From positions 62,001 to 126,000 of the forward strand of contig NZ_JACHYH010000003.1 in NCBI RefSeq assembly GCF_014192715.1: a stretch of 64,000 bases of DNA, in the 5' to 3' direction. Positions within the stretch are counted from its first letter, which is position 1. Each line of letters begins with the position of its first letter. Positions 17,880 to 27,298 of the stretch are shown piece after piece. A program made the translations under genes and the position numbers. The notes under the pieces were generated by a model. It was not told where the DNA came from, ran no database searches, and saw only the letters and a list, made by a program, of their open reading frames with translations. This DNA is from Luteibacter sp. Sphag1AF. Lineage in GTDB: Bacteria > Pseudomonadota > Gammaproteobacteria > Xanthomonadales > Rhodanobacteraceae.

Positions 17880-18224
17880 ATGCACACGCCCGACCAGACC
17901 ATCACCTGCCCCACCTGCCAGAGCCAAGTCACCCTCACCATCGACCAGCTCCGCGAAGTCGCCGTCATGTGACTCGCTGAGGCGCAGGCTATCGTTGATA
18001 TCTCGTCACATGCGGTTGAAGCCGACGTAGACCCGGCGACCTCCGCGCAACTCAGCATCATGCTGCGCCGACTGCTGGCTGAAGCCATGCCGCCGATTAC
18101 CGGGCTCTGGCGTAGCCGGGTAAGGCTCATGCCCGTTGAGGCCATCGACATGTTGAAGGCCGGGCCGTTCGGGCAGAGCCCCGCTTCTACCGAATTGCCC
18201 GCAAATCCGCTCTCGCAAACGTGA
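17880..18224 (+). pseudogene. Small CxxC protein gene broken by an in-frame TGA
   Basis: From the ATG at 17880 the frame encodes a 30-residue peptide with a CPTC pair (MHTPDQTITCPTCQSQ...). It stops at a TGA (17970-17972) and continues in the same frame, open to 18224, as a helix-rich stretch (LAEAQAIVDISSHAVEADVD, later IMLRRLLAEAM). The second part reads like a genuine protein, which suggests one gene with a nonsense mutation. The alternative is a true 30-residue peptide followed by unrelated sequence. It sits directly behind the dyadic leader. I do not recognise the family. Confidence 0.4.
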
Positions 18225-18241
18225 GGCGGATCGCGCCTGTT

Positions 18242-18904
18242 TCAGGCACCACGGCGCCATCTTGGCGGCAGTTTGTCACGCCACAGGCGCATCAATACGA
18301 TGCCGCCTGCAAGGCCGCCCAGGTGAGCGAAATGCGCCACGCCCGCCACGGTGCCAGTGACGCCGAATACCAGTTCGATCACACCGTAAGCGGTGACAAA
18401 GAGCCACGCTGGAATGCCGATGGGAATCGGAATGATCATCAGCTTTTCGCGTGGGAAGCGCATCGCGAACGCGCCCAGCAAACCAAAAATCGCACCCGAT
18501 GCGCCCACTGTCGGGAACATGCGTGACGGCTCGAAGAAATACAGCACGCCCAGCTGCGCCACGCCCGCCACGATCAGGCAGGTGAAGTAGTAGATGAGAA
18601 ACCGGCGCGCGCCCAGTTCGTGCTCTACCGTGCTGCCGAACATGTACAGGCCGAACATGTTGAACAGGATGTGCTCCAGCCCGCCATGCATGAAGGCATA
18701 GGTCACCACTTGCCACGGCCGGAAACCGGCAGTGAAGACCGAGCCATCATCAAGACGCAACGCCACATCCGGCCCAAGGGGCCACAGGGCGAAATAGCGC
18801 GTGAGGGCGGCCGTCGTATCGTCCTTCAGCAGCAACTGAAGGGCATAAACCAGGATGGTCGCAATCAGCAGATTGCGGGTGACGGGGGCGAGCGTCTGGG
18901 GCAT
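18242..18904 (-). CDS. Rhomboid-family intramembrane serine protease
   Basis: 220 residues with about six membrane helices. The catalytic serine Ser136 lies in GASGAIFGLLGAF and the catalytic histidine His194 in HFAHLGGLAGG, the standard dyad; the HGGLEHILFNMFGLY segment is the conserved loop/helix before it. The protease cleaves membrane-spanning segments of other proteins. Its substrate is unknown. It is preceded by gloA on the same strand with a 65-nt gap that holds a CGGGCGC/GCGCCCG hairpin, so it may have its own promoter. Confidence 0.92.
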   Translation of the reverse strand: MPQTLAPVTRNLLIATILVYALQLLLKDDTTAALTRYFALWPLGPDVALRLDDGSVFTAGFRPWQVVTYAFMHGGLEHILFNMFGLYMFGSTVEHELGARRFLIYYFTCLIVAGVAQLGVLYFFEPSRMFPTVGASGAIFGLLGAFAMRFPREKLMIIPIPIGIPAWLFVTAYGVIELVFGVTGTVAGVAHFAHLGGLAGGIVLMRLWRDKLPPRWRRGA

Positions 18905-18969
18905 GGGGATCTCTTGTAAACCGGGCGCTCCGAAGGCGCCCGCGGGCCGATCATCACACAGCCAGCCTA

Positions 18970-19500
18970 TCAGCCTTCGATGCGGCCAGGCTGAAGGATC
19001 TCGATCCAGTATTGATCCGGGTCACGGATGAACGCGATGTGCTTCATGCGACCGTCTTCCAGACGCTTCTGGAACGGGACGCCCAGTGCCTCGAAACGCT
19101 CACAGGCCGCCTTGACGTCGGGCACCGAAACGCACAGATGGCCGAAGCCGCGCGGCTCACTGTTGCCGTTGTGATACGCGAAGTCCGCGTCCGATTCCGT
19201 GCCATGGTTGTGGGTAAGTTCCAGCACGCCCGGCTGGCGCAGCGCCCACGTCAGGCGCTCGGCATCGTCATCGGGAATGACCGAACGGTCAGACACCAGC
19301 ACCAGATACACGATGGTGAATTTCGCTTCGGCAAAATCCTGGCGATGAACCGGCACAAACCCGAGCACGCGCGTGTAGAAATCAAGCGACACCGCAAGAT
19401 CTTTCACGCGGATCATCGTGTGATTGAACACATAGGACTGCGTCACCGCTTCAGGCTGAGCGGTGACGCCCGGGAGTTTCGTCAGGTCGGCAAGCGACAT
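18970..19500 (-). CDS. gloA: Lactoylglutathione lyase (glyoxalase I)
   Basis: 176 residues. The ATG at 19500 has an AAGGAA site; the in-frame TTG at 19515 is less likely. It converts the hemithioacetal of methylglyoxal and glutathione to S-lactoylglutathione. Family motifs include NHTMIRVKDLAVSLDFY, LELTHNHGTE, GHLCVSVPDV and a C-terminal DPDQYWIEI that contains the metal-ligand glutamate. Length and order fit the longer gammaproteobacterial/eukaryotic-type glyoxalase I with a short N-terminal extension. Confidence 0.95.
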   Translation of the reverse strand: MSLADLTKLPGVTAQPEAVTQSYVFNHTMIRVKDLAVSLDFYTRVLGFVPVHRQDFAEAKFTIVYLVLVSDRSVIPDDDAERLTWALRQPGVLELTHNHGTESDADFAYHNGNSEPRGFGHLCVSVPDVKAACERFEALGVPFQKRLEDGRMKHIAFIRDPDQYWIEILQPGRIEG

Positions 19501-19553
19501 GGGGCATTCCTTCAAGGGACAGCTGTCCGATGTGGCGCCCCAGCCCGTTCAAT

Positions 19554-21131
19554 TCAACCGGGCTGGCGCTGCAACGACAGCAGCCCCAGCACCGCGGCCA
19601 ACGCCGCATAGGCTGCCGTGAACTGCCAGACCAGCGTTTGCGCGGCGGGCGCCAGCTGCCAGGGCAGATAGACGCTGCCGGTGGGGTCCACCGAATGAAT
19701 GATGCCGAACACCGTCAGCAGCGCGCCCACAAGCACGATGCCGGCCGCCTTGCGCATGTGCCCGTCGATCATCGCCACCACGAAACTCGCCCACACCATC
19801 GACGTGATGATGAAGCCATTGCCCAGGATGGTGATGACTGCCAGCGACGAGACGCCGTGATCCGATGCGGCGAACAACGCGGCGAAATGCGCGGGGTCCA
19901 CAATCGACGGATCGCCCAGCTTGATCGCCAGCATCCGGGAAATGGCCGGGAAGAAGCTGAAAACCACAGCGGCCGCGTAACGGATGGGCGTGGCCTCGAA
20001 CGCCTGTGTGGTGATGCCGATGGCTACGAACACCAGAATCGGAGCCAGTACCGCAATGGGCAGCAACTCCACCAGGTTCGACAGATAGCCGAAGATGCCG
20101 CCCAGACCGATCACCAGACCCGTGATCAGCGTATAGCCGCTGCGGGCGCCCATGGCCTTGTAGGCGGGCTGGCCGATATACGGGGTGGTCTGCGCCACGC
20201 CGCCGCACAGGCCGGCCACCAGCGTCGCCAGGGCCTCCACCAGAAGGATGTCGCGCGTGGAGTAGTCGTCACCCGCCGCGCGCGCACTTTCAGTCACGTT
20301 GATGCCGCCCACGACCATCAGCAGGCCGAACGGCAGGATCAGCGGCAGATAGGGCACGGTATAAGGCAATCCGCTCAGGAAGCCCAGCGACGGCAGCGGA
20401 AAGCCGATGCGCCACTGCCACGCGGCAGGTGCGTGATAGCCGGTGCCCAACAGCCCGAGGGGGCCAAGCCCGTAATAAAGCACCACGCCGACGAGGAATG
20501 CGCCGAGCACGCCCGGCAGGCCAAACGGCAGCCGTCGACGGGCCACCAGCGCATAGAGCACCACGCCCAGCCCGGCGAAGCCGACGATGGGCACTCGCAT
20601 GATCTCCACCAGCGGGAGGAAACCCATCAGCACCAGCGCGATGCCGGCAATGGAGCCCAGCAGTCCGGCGCGTGGTACCGATCGCTGCACCCAGGCGCCA
20701 GCGAACGACAACACGAACTTCAGCACGCCCATCACCACCAGTGAGGCCATGCCCAGCTGCCACGTGGCTTCGGCCGCATGATCGGCGTCCATGCCACCCT
20801 GCCGGAACGCCAGGAATGCCGGACCCAGCACCAGCAGCGCCATGCCAATGCTGGTGGGTGCATCCAGCCCCAGCGGCATCGCCGTGACATCCTCACGGCC
20901 GGTACGTGCGGCCAGACGCCGCGCCATCCAGGTATAGGCAAGATTGCCGAGCAAGACGCCCAGCGCCGTGCCCGGGAACATGCGGCGGAACACGATATCG
21001 GCGGGGAACCCGAAAATGCCGATCAGCGCCGTGGCCAGAAAAGCCAGGATGGACAGGTTGTCCACCACCAGGCCAAGGAAGCCGTTAAGGTCACCGCCAC
21101 TCAGGCGCCGGGTGCGCAGTGCCGTTGCCAT
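19554..21131 (-). CDS. NCS2/AzgA-like multi-pass permease
   Basis: 525 residues from the ATG at 21131; a longer frame reaching 21308 overlaps the upstream lipoprotein gene and is rejected. At least twelve hydrophobic segments are visible. The pattern FLGLVVDNLSILAFLATAL, MPLGLDAPTSIGMAL, GGINVTESARAAGDDYS and QTTPYIGQPAYKAMGARSGYT resembles the purine/xanthine permease superfamily, but with diverged substrate motifs. The start overlaps the stop of the DUF3574 gene by one base (TGATG). A CCAGCCCG/CGGGCTGG hairpin spans the stop codon. The substrate is unknown. Confidence 0.75.
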   Translation of the reverse strand: MATALRTRRLSGGDLNGFLGLVVDNLSILAFLATALIGIFGFPADIVFRRMFPGTALGVLLGNLAYTWMARRLAARTGREDVTAMPLGLDAPTSIGMALLVLGPAFLAFRQGGMDADHAAEATWQLGMASLVVMGVLKFVLSFAGAWVQRSVPRAGLLGSIAGIALVLMGFLPLVEIMRVPIVGFAGLGVVLYALVARRRLPFGLPGVLGAFLVGVVLYYGLGPLGLLGTGYHAPAAWQWRIGFPLPSLGFLSGLPYTVPYLPLILPFGLLMVVGGINVTESARAAGDDYSTRDILLVEALATLVAGLCGGVAQTTPYIGQPAYKAMGARSGYTLITGLVIGLGGIFGYLSNLVELLPIAVLAPILVFVAIGITTQAFEATPIRYAAAVVFSFFPAISRMLAIKLGDPSIVDPAHFAALFAASDHGVSSLAVITILGNGFIITSMVWASFVVAMIDGHMRKAAGIVLVGALLTVFGIIHSVDPTGSVYLPWQLAPAAQTLVWQFTAAYAALAAVLGLLSLQRQPG

Positions 21132-21583
21132 CAGAACGACACGTCCGCAGGCTGGGTCACGCGCAATACGGATTGGTCGCCGGTCTGGCGCTTCCAGGCC
21201 GCGCGAATGGCCTCGACGTCGGCGCGCGCTTTGGGGGTGTCCGGATACAGCAACAGCAACTCCTTCGAGCGCAGCCGCTCTGGCGTGTCCTGCCCCTTGC
21301 CGCGCCACTGACCATACACATCACGAACGCTCAGGCCGTCGGGAAAACGCGTACTCACTTCGCGGTCCAGGAAGTTGCGCCACTGGGCTTCGGTCACGCC
21401 CGTGTCGCCATCTGCCAGACCCAGCCCGAAATACAGGCTGGTGGAGACCCAGCCTTTCGTCTGGTCCGGATGGGCCGCATCGCCCTTCAGCGTGGCGGCG
21501 GCACCCGTTTCGTGCTGCGCCGTGGCGCAACCCGTGCCTGCCAGCAATGCCAGTGAAAGAATGGCGCCAGCCCATGTTTTCAT
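21131..21583 (-). CDS. DUF3574 lipoprotein
   Basis: 150 residues. The signal peptide ends with the lipobox LAGTGC, so Cys19 is likely lipidated. The rest matches the DUF3574 pattern (STSLYFGLGLADGDTGVTEAQWRNFLDREVSTRFPDGLSV, seen as SLYFGLGLADG, WRNFLDREV and RFPDGLSV), a small periplasmic domain of unknown function. Translation is probably coupled to the permease that follows. No promoter could be defined upstream. Confidence 0.85.
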   Translation of the reverse strand: MKTWAGAILSLALLAGTGCATAQHETGAAATLKGDAAHPDQTKGWVSTSLYFGLGLADGDTGVTEAQWRNFLDREVSTRFPDGLSVRDVYGQWRGKGQDTPERLRSKELLLLYPDTPKARADVEAIRAAWKRQTGDQSVLRVTQPADVSF

Positions 21584-21898
21584 GATGTTTTTCCCGGTTG
21601 AACGAAGGCTTCCGTACGGACGTCCATACGCCTATCGTTCCGAATGTGTTGACACAGCCTACACTGCAATGCAACAAATGCGCAAAGCGCATCGTGCGCC
21701 CACCGTCTGATCTGCGCCTTGAAGCATTCCATCCACCCAGGTCTTGCCACGAATCGTCCGGTGTCGGCGAGGGGTCGATGTAGGCGCGCGCGCCGTACCT
21801 GACGACGCGCTTTCACGGGTTTGCCATTTCTTCCATGCGGCCGCGACCTTTCAGGACGCGGCACGGCGCCGCACACGCCTTTATCCCAGGGGTTTTCC
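21584..21898. other. Divergent intergenic region (315 bp)
   Basis: Lies between the divergent DUF3574 lipoprotein gene and the TonB receptor gene. It must hold both promoters. A TTGACA hexamer is present at about 21648-21653, but there is no good -10 element at the right distance. I see no convincing gene, operator or terminator. Confidence 0.4.
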
Positions 21899-24340
21899 AT
21901 GTTTTCGCATCACCGAAAGACCGCTCTCACGGGGGCGATCACCCTTGCCCTTTTCGTGCAGGGCGCACATGCGCAGGACGCAAAGCCGGCCAATGCTTCC
22001 ACGCTGGATCAGATCGTGGTCACCGGCACGCATGCAAAGGACCGTACCGTCCTCGACTCGCCCGTACCCATTGACGTACTGACGCCCGAGGACCTGCGCT
22101 CTGCGGGCGCGGTCAATGGCGAACTGGGTTCGGCGCTGGCCACTCTCCTGCCGTCATTCAACTTCCCCCGCCAGTCGAACTCCGGCGGCTCCGATCATGT
22201 GCGCGCGGCGCAGCTTCGTGGCATGAGCCCGGATCAGGTGCTGGTGCTGGTCAACGGCAAGCGCTTCCATACCTCGGCGCTGGTCAACAGCGACACCAAG
22301 ATCGGGCGCGGCACCACGCCTGTGGACTTCAACGCCATTCCCATCAGCGCCATCAAGCGGATTGAAGTGCTGCGCGATGGTGCCGGTGCGCAGTATGGCT
22401 CCGATGCCATTGCCGGCGTGGTGAACATCATCCTGGACGATGCGCCCGAGGGCGGCGAAGTCACCAGCAGCTACGGTGCGTATCACACGAATTTCCGCCC
22501 CACCGGCCGCACCATCACGGACGGCCAAAGCAGCTACGCCAGCGCGAAGTTCGGCACGAAGCTCGGTGCCAGTGGGTTCTTCCGTGCTGGCCTGGAAAGC
22601 AACCAGCACGATGCAACCAACCGCGCCGGTCCCGATCAGATTCCGTCCTGGGAGAACCAGTCACCCGCCAATCTCGCACTTCAGGGCAAGCGCAACTACG
22701 CTGCGGGCGATCCCAAAAACGAGAACTACAGCGGATGGCTGAATGCCGAACTCCCTCTCGGTGACACCGTCACCGCTTACGCGTTCGGCATCTACACGCA
22801 ACGCCATACCATCGGCGACAACTACTTCCGTTATCCGGACAGCGACGCCAATGTTCCGGCCATCTATCCGTCCGGATACCGGCCCGAATCCATCGGCACC
22901 AATCGCGACATCAACCTCACCACAGGCGCGCGCGGCCACTTCGGCGAGTGGGATATCGACAGCAGCCTGACCTGGGGCGGCAACAGCTTCGCGTACAACC
23001 TTCGCGATTCGGTAAACGTGTCACTGGGCGATGAAAGCCCCACCCAGTTCCGGATCGGCAAGTACTCAGGTACGCAGGGAACAGCCAACATCGACCTGAG
23101 CCGTCCGTTTGAATGGGGCTCCACGCTTTACACGCTGGCCACGGGTGCGGAGTATCGGCGCGAGACATTCCGTACCTATGCCGGTGATCCCGCCTCGTAT
23201 GCGGTGGGCCCCATCGTGGGTGCACCGACCGGCGCGCAGGCCGGTGGCGGCCTCACCCCGCAGGACACCGCCAACCTCAGCCGGCATGTGGGTGCGGCCT
23301 ATGTGGATCTTTCCGCCGACCTCACGGAGAAATTCTTCGCCGACGCCGCCGCGCGATACGAGCACTACAACGACTTCGGTGGCGCGTGGACCGGCAAGCT
23401 GAGCGGACGTTATGCGTTCACGCCGGACTACGCGTTGCGCGGCGCCATCTCCAACAACATCCGCGCCCCGTCACTCAGTCAGGTGGGTTTTGAATCCACC
23501 TCCACCGGCTACGGCGCGAACGGCGAACTGGTTCAGGGACGCGTGCTATCGGTGAACAACCCCATCGCCCGCGGGCTGGGCGCTACCGACCTCCAGCCGG
23601 AAAAATCACGCAACATCAGTCTCGGTTTTACTGCTCGCGTGGGCGAGCACTTCGACGCATCGCTGGATATCTTCCGCATCGACGTCGATCACCGCGTGAC
23701 GCTGTCTGAGACCATCGCCACCGATGGCCTTGAGTCGTACATCCTCGCGCATTTTGGCGTGCCCGGTGTTCAGAGCGTGGCGTTCTTCACCAACGCCGTG
23801 GACACCCGCACGCGTGGCGCCGAACTGGTGGCCAATTATCGCAACGCGCTGTATGGCGGCAACTTCACACTGACCGGCACTTACAGCTACAACCGCACCT
23901 CGATCCGCAACGTACGCGACACGCCCACCCAGCTGGCTGCGCTGGGCGCCGATGCGGTGCTGTTCGGGCTGGAAGAACGCAACACGCTCACCGATGCCTC
24001 ACCGCGTCAGCGCGGCGCACTGACCGCGCGTTGGGACTCGACGCATTGGGGCCTGCTGACCCGCCTCACCCGCCAGGGCTCGACCACGCGCGTGTTCGAT
24101 TTCGGCGATGGGTTCGTACCCACGCAGACCTATGCCGCGCGCTGGCAGCTGGACGCGGAAGTGGAATGGCGCGCTACCGAGCGGCTGTCGCTTGCCCTGG
24201 GTGGGCAGAACATCACCGATCAGTACCCGACTCGGTCGATTCCGGACATCGCCTATGCGGGCAATTTTCCGTATGACGTGATTTCGCCCATCGGGGTCAA
24301 TGGGGCGTACTGGTATGGGCGGGTGCGCTACAGCTTCTGA
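21899..24340 (+). CDS. TonB-dependent outer-membrane receptor
   Basis: 813 residues from the ATG at 21899, just after an AGGGG stretch. The signal peptide ends at GAHAQD and is followed by a TonB-box-like STLDQIVVTGT. The plug shows the long form seen in Xanthomonas-type receptors (LRGMSPDQVLVLVNGKRFH, RIEVLRDGAGAQYGSDAIAG). The barrel ends in aromatic GRVRYSF. It lacks the siderophore-receptor start seen in the gene at 10846, so its substrate is open (carbohydrates, peptides or metal chelates are possible). No Fur box is evident. Confidence 0.9.
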   Translation: MFSHHRKTALTGAITLALFVQGAHAQDAKPANASTLDQIVVTGTHAKDRTVLDSPVPIDVLTPEDLRSAGAVNGELGSALATLLPSFNFPRQSNSGGSDHVRAAQLRGMSPDQVLVLVNGKRFHTSALVNSDTKIGRGTTPVDFNAIPISAIKRIEVLRDGAGAQYGSDAIAGVVNIILDDAPEGGEVTSSYGAYHTNFRPTGRTITDGQSSYASAKFGTKLGASGFFRAGLESNQHDATNRAGPDQIPSWENQSPANLALQGKRNYAAGDPKNENYSGWLNAELPLGDTVTAYAFGIYTQRHTIGDNYFRYPDSDANVPAIYPSGYRPESIGTNRDINLTTGARGHFGEWDIDSSLTWGGNSFAYNLRDSVNVSLGDESPTQFRIGKYSGTQGTANIDLSRPFEWGSTLYTLATGAEYRRETFRTYAGDPASYAVGPIVGAPTGAQAGGGLTPQDTANLSRHVGAAYVDLSADLTEKFFADAAARYEHYNDFGGAWTGKLSGRYAFTPDYALRGAISNNIRAPSLSQVGFESTSTGYGANGELVQGRVLSVNNPIARGLGATDLQPEKSRNISLGFTARVGEHFDASLDIFRIDVDHRVTLSETIATDGLESYILAHFGVPGVQSVAFFTNAVDTRTRGAELVANYRNALYGGNFTLTGTYSYNRTSIRNVRDTPTQLAALGADAVLFGLEERNTLTDASPRQRGALTARWDSTHWGLLTRLTRQGSTTRVFDFGDGFVPTQTYAARWQLDAEVEWRATERLSLALGGQNITDQYPTRSIPDIAYAGNFPYDVISPIGVNGAYWYGRVRYSF

Positions 24341-24355
24341 ATGACGTACGACAGG

Positions 24356-24390
24356 CACAAAAAAAGAGCCCGGCTTTCGCCGGGCTCTTT
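24356..24390 (-). terminator. Bidirectional terminator between the TonB receptor and ompA
   Basis: A 12-bp perfect stem AAAGAGCCCGGC / GCCGGGCTCTTT with a TTTC loop. On the minus strand it is followed by a run of T residues, so it is a canonical terminator for the OmpA gene, which ends at 24413. On the plus strand it can end the receptor transcript. Confidence 0.93.
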
Positions 24391-24412
24391 CGTACCTTCC
24401 GATCAAACAACC

Positions 24413-25522
24413 TTACTGCTGAACCTGCAGTTCGGTGCGACGGTTACGAGCGCGGCCTTCGGCCGTGTCGTTCGTGTCGATCGGGTTGTTCTTGCCGTGG
24501 CCGATGGGGCCTTCCAGACGGTCGGCACCAATGCCGTGAGCCGTCAGGTAGTCGAACACGATCTTGGCGCGACGCTCGGACAGACCCTGGTTGTAAGCGT
24601 CCTTACCAACGCTATCCGTGTAACCGGCAACCGTGACCTTGACCGACGGGTAACGCTGCAGCGTGTCGACAGCCTGGTCGAGGACGCCCAGCGATTCGCT
24701 GGTCGGCTCCTGCAGGCTCGGGCCGATGTTCGTCTCACCCTTCTTCGGGCGATCAAACTTGAAGTTGACGCCGCGCAGGTCGATGACGACCTTCTGCGGG
24801 CAACCATCCGGGCCGACGATCGTGCCGGCGGGCGTACCCGGGCACTTGTCGTCGCAATCGTTCACGCCATCGCCATCGCTGTCGAGGGTGGAGCAATCCG
24901 GAGCGGCCGGGACAACCGCAGCAACCGGAGCCGGAGCCGACGGCGGCGCACCGAAGCGCGACACGATGGAGAAGCCGAGGAACCAGTCGCCGTAGCCGTT
25001 CTCGCTCGGACGGGTCTTGTCGTCCCAGTCGTAACGGTAGCCAGCTTCAACGCGGAAGTCCGAGCTGTCGGTGATCGTCTTGGACACGCCAACGCCGAGC
25101 TCGGCAGCCGGGGACCAGCCAGCATCAGCCGGGTTCTTGTGGTAGCTGCCCATCACGCCGGCCAGCAGGTACGGACGCCAGGAGTCCCATGCGCCAGCGT
25201 AGAAACGAGCGGCAACGCCGTAGCTGTTGTTCGCCCAATGGCCGGGGCCATCGTTGTCACGCTTGGTGCGATCGGCAAAGATGTCGATCGACGCATTGTT
25301 CGAGATGAACCGGCCGAAGCCCAGGCCGTAATAGACCTGACGGCTGTTGGTGTTGCGGTCGGTGTCGTTGTAGTAGCCGCCAACGGTCGGCGCGATGTAC
25401 CAGCGGCCGTCGTAGCTCGACGTGCTGCTGCTCGCCGTGTCACCGGCAGTGTCCTGCGCGTGAACGGCACCCACGCCGCCCAGGGCCAGGCCAATCAGCA
25501 AAAACAAGCCCTTACGTTTCAT
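24413..25522 (-). CDS. OmpA/OprF-like outer-membrane porin
   Basis: 369 residues with a GGAG site. A signal peptide (ends AVHAQD) is followed by an eight-stranded barrel domain (to about residue 190), a Pro/Ala hinge, a TSP3-like calcium-binding repeat (LDSDGDGVNDCDDKCPGTPAG) and an OmpA C-terminal peptidoglycan-binding domain (VTVAGYTDSVG, LSERRAKIV, RARNRRTEL). This order is that of OprF-type proteins, which tie the outer membrane to the cell wall. The 226 nt upstream carry the 5' leader and no clear extra gene. Confidence 0.95.
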   Translation of the reverse strand: MKRKGLFLLIGLALGGVGAVHAQDTAGDTASSSTSSYDGRWYIAPTVGGYYNDTDRNTNSRQVYYGLGFGRFISNNASIDIFADRTKRDNDGPGHWANNSYGVAARFYAGAWDSWRPYLLAGVMGSYHKNPADAGWSPAAELGVGVSKTITDSSDFRVEAGYRYDWDDKTRPSENGYGDWFLGFSIVSRFGAPPSAPAPVAAVVPAAPDCSTLDSDGDGVNDCDDKCPGTPAGTIVGPDGCPQKVVIDLRGVNFKFDRPKKGETNIGPSLQEPTSESLGVLDQAVDTLQRYPSVKVTVAGYTDSVGKDAYNQGLSERRAKIVFDYLTAHGIGADRLEGPIGHGKNNPIDTNDTAEGRARNRRTELQVQQ

Positions 25523-25748
25523 CGGTGTCTCCTCATTATTGGTATTCGCGTCCGCGCTCCACCCCAGACGGAAATCGCGCGTAGAACTCTATATCGAATC
25601 CGGGGACTTCGGCCGTCCCTCGCTTTGATACCCCTTCAACGGGCGGCGGCAGTTTAGCAAAAATCAAACAATTGAACACGTGCTAAAAACCGCCGTTCAT
25701 ATTCGAGTCACGGGGCCCCACAACAGCCGGAGGCCCCGCGAACCATTA

Positions 25749-27200
25749 TCAAGCCGTGAAGAGTGTCATGAAATCGTGAATCGGCATGGCATCAAGCTTT
25801 TCCGGCGAACTGGTGACCGCAAGAACCTGCGAAACCCGCTCCGCAGGCCATTCAGCGCGCAGTGCAGCCTCGAATTTCTTGAGAAGTACCGGGATGCCTT
25901 CGGCGCGGCGCTTGCGATGTCCGATCGGATAATCAATCGAAACTTTTTCCGAGCTGGTTCCATCCTTGAAAAACACCTGAACGGAATTGCCGATATAGCG
26001 CTTTTCTGAATCGAAGTAATCGCGGGTGAACTGCGGATTCTCTTTCACCGTCATTTTGTCTCGCAGCGCGTCGATACGCGGATCGGCGGCTACCGAGTCG
26101 TTGTAATCGTCGGCGGTGAGACGGCCGAAGATGAGCGGGACGGCCACCATGTACTGGATGCAGTGGTCACGGTCGGCGTAGTTGGCCAGGGGGCCCGTCT
26201 TGTCGATGATGCGGACGCCGGCTTCCTGAGTCTCGATGACGATCTTCTCGATGTCGTCAATGCGGTCCTTGACCACGTTGTGCAGCTGCATGGCGCATTC
26301 CACCGCAGTCTGGGCGTGGAATTCGGCCGGGAAGCTGATCTTGAAGAGCACGTTTTCCATCACGTAGCTGCCAAACGGACGCTCGAACTCGAACGCGTTG
26401 CCCTTGAAGGCCACGTCGTAGAAGCCCCAGGTCTTGGCCGTGAGGGCCGACGGGTAGCCGACCACGTTGCGGTACACGGCGTTGATCGCGTGGGTGACCG
26501 CGCGACGGCAGGCGTCACCGGCAGCCCAGCTCTTGCGCGGGCCGGTGTTCGGAGCGTGGCGGTACGTGCGCAGGGCGCCGTTGTCGATCCAGCTGTGAGA
26601 GACGGCCGTGGTGATCTCTTCCTTGCCGCCGCCGAGCATCGCGGTGGTAACGGCCGTGGAGGCCAGGCGGACGAGGATCACGTGATCCTGACCCACGCGG
26701 TTGAAGCTGTTCTTCAGCGCGTAGCAGCCCTGGATTTCGTGGGCCTTGATGGCATAGGTGAGCACGTCGCGCACCGTCAGCACCTTGCCACCTTCTTTCT
26801 CGGCCTTGCGGCTGAGGTAGTCGGCCACGGCCAGGATGGAGCCGAGATTGTCCGACGGATGACCCCACTCGGCGGCAAGCCAGGTGTCATTGAAATCGAG
26901 GTAACGGATCTGCGTGCCGATGGCGAACGCGGCCTGCACCGGGTCCAGTTCGTGAGAGGTGAACGGAACGCGGGCGCCGCCAGCCATCGTTGCGCCGGGA
27001 ACCAGCGGCCCCAGGTGCTTGACGCAGTCGGGGAACTTCATCGCGAGAGCCGAGCAGGCCAGCGAGTCCAGAAGCATGTACCGCGCGGTGTCGTATGCCT
27101 CGGTCGAGTCGATTTTGTAATCGGCGACGTAGTTGGCGATGTCGACCATCGGCTGGTCCGGATCAGGACGCGTAGCGGAACGGATGTCGTGTGCACTCAT
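25749..27200 (-). CDS. prpD: 2-methylcitrate dehydratase
   Basis: 483 residues from the ATG at 27200. A longer frame runs on to 28169 but its extra part is antisense to terC. PrpD dehydrates 2-methylcitrate to 2-methyl-cis-aconitate in propionate breakdown. Family motifs include YLDFNDTWLAAEWGHPSDN, GCYALKNSFNR and FKISFPAEFHAQTAVE. prpC and prpB lie more than 8 kb away (35.8-37.9 kb) rather than beside it. A CGGGGCC/GGCCCCG hairpin at 25711-25738 follows the stop. Confidence 0.95.
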   Translation of the reverse strand: MSAHDIRSATRPDPDQPMVDIANYVADYKIDSTEAYDTARYMLLDSLACSALAMKFPDCVKHLGPLVPGATMAGGARVPFTSHELDPVQAAFAIGTQIRYLDFNDTWLAAEWGHPSDNLGSILAVADYLSRKAEKEGGKVLTVRDVLTYAIKAHEIQGCYALKNSFNRVGQDHVILVRLASTAVTTAMLGGGKEEITTAVSHSWIDNGALRTYRHAPNTGPRKSWAAGDACRRAVTHAINAVYRNVVGYPSALTAKTWGFYDVAFKGNAFEFERPFGSYVMENVLFKISFPAEFHAQTAVECAMQLHNVVKDRIDDIEKIVIETQEAGVRIIDKTGPLANYADRDHCIQYMVAVPLIFGRLTADDYNDSVAADPRIDALRDKMTVKENPQFTRDYFDSEKRYIGNSVQVFFKDGTSSEKVSIDYPIGHRKRRAEGIPVLLKKFEAALRAEWPAERVSQVLAVTSSPEKLDAMPIHDFMTLFTA

Positions 27201-27298
27201 GAGGCTGTCTCGCGAGGGGGAAAACGACCATTTTAGCCTGCCGTCCGGCCCTAAGTCCTTGTGCACCGCGGCGTGAACGCCGACAATGGACGTACTAA

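Noticed and set aside
17970-17972. In-frame TGA as a selenocysteine codon
   Set aside because: No SECIS-like element was recognised and there is no selenoprotein family match; a nonsense mutation or separate peptide is simpler.
24341-25657. A 438-codon plus-strand frame opposite ompA
   Set aside because: It lies entirely over the OmpA gene and its terminator; no ribosome-binding site and no known domain.
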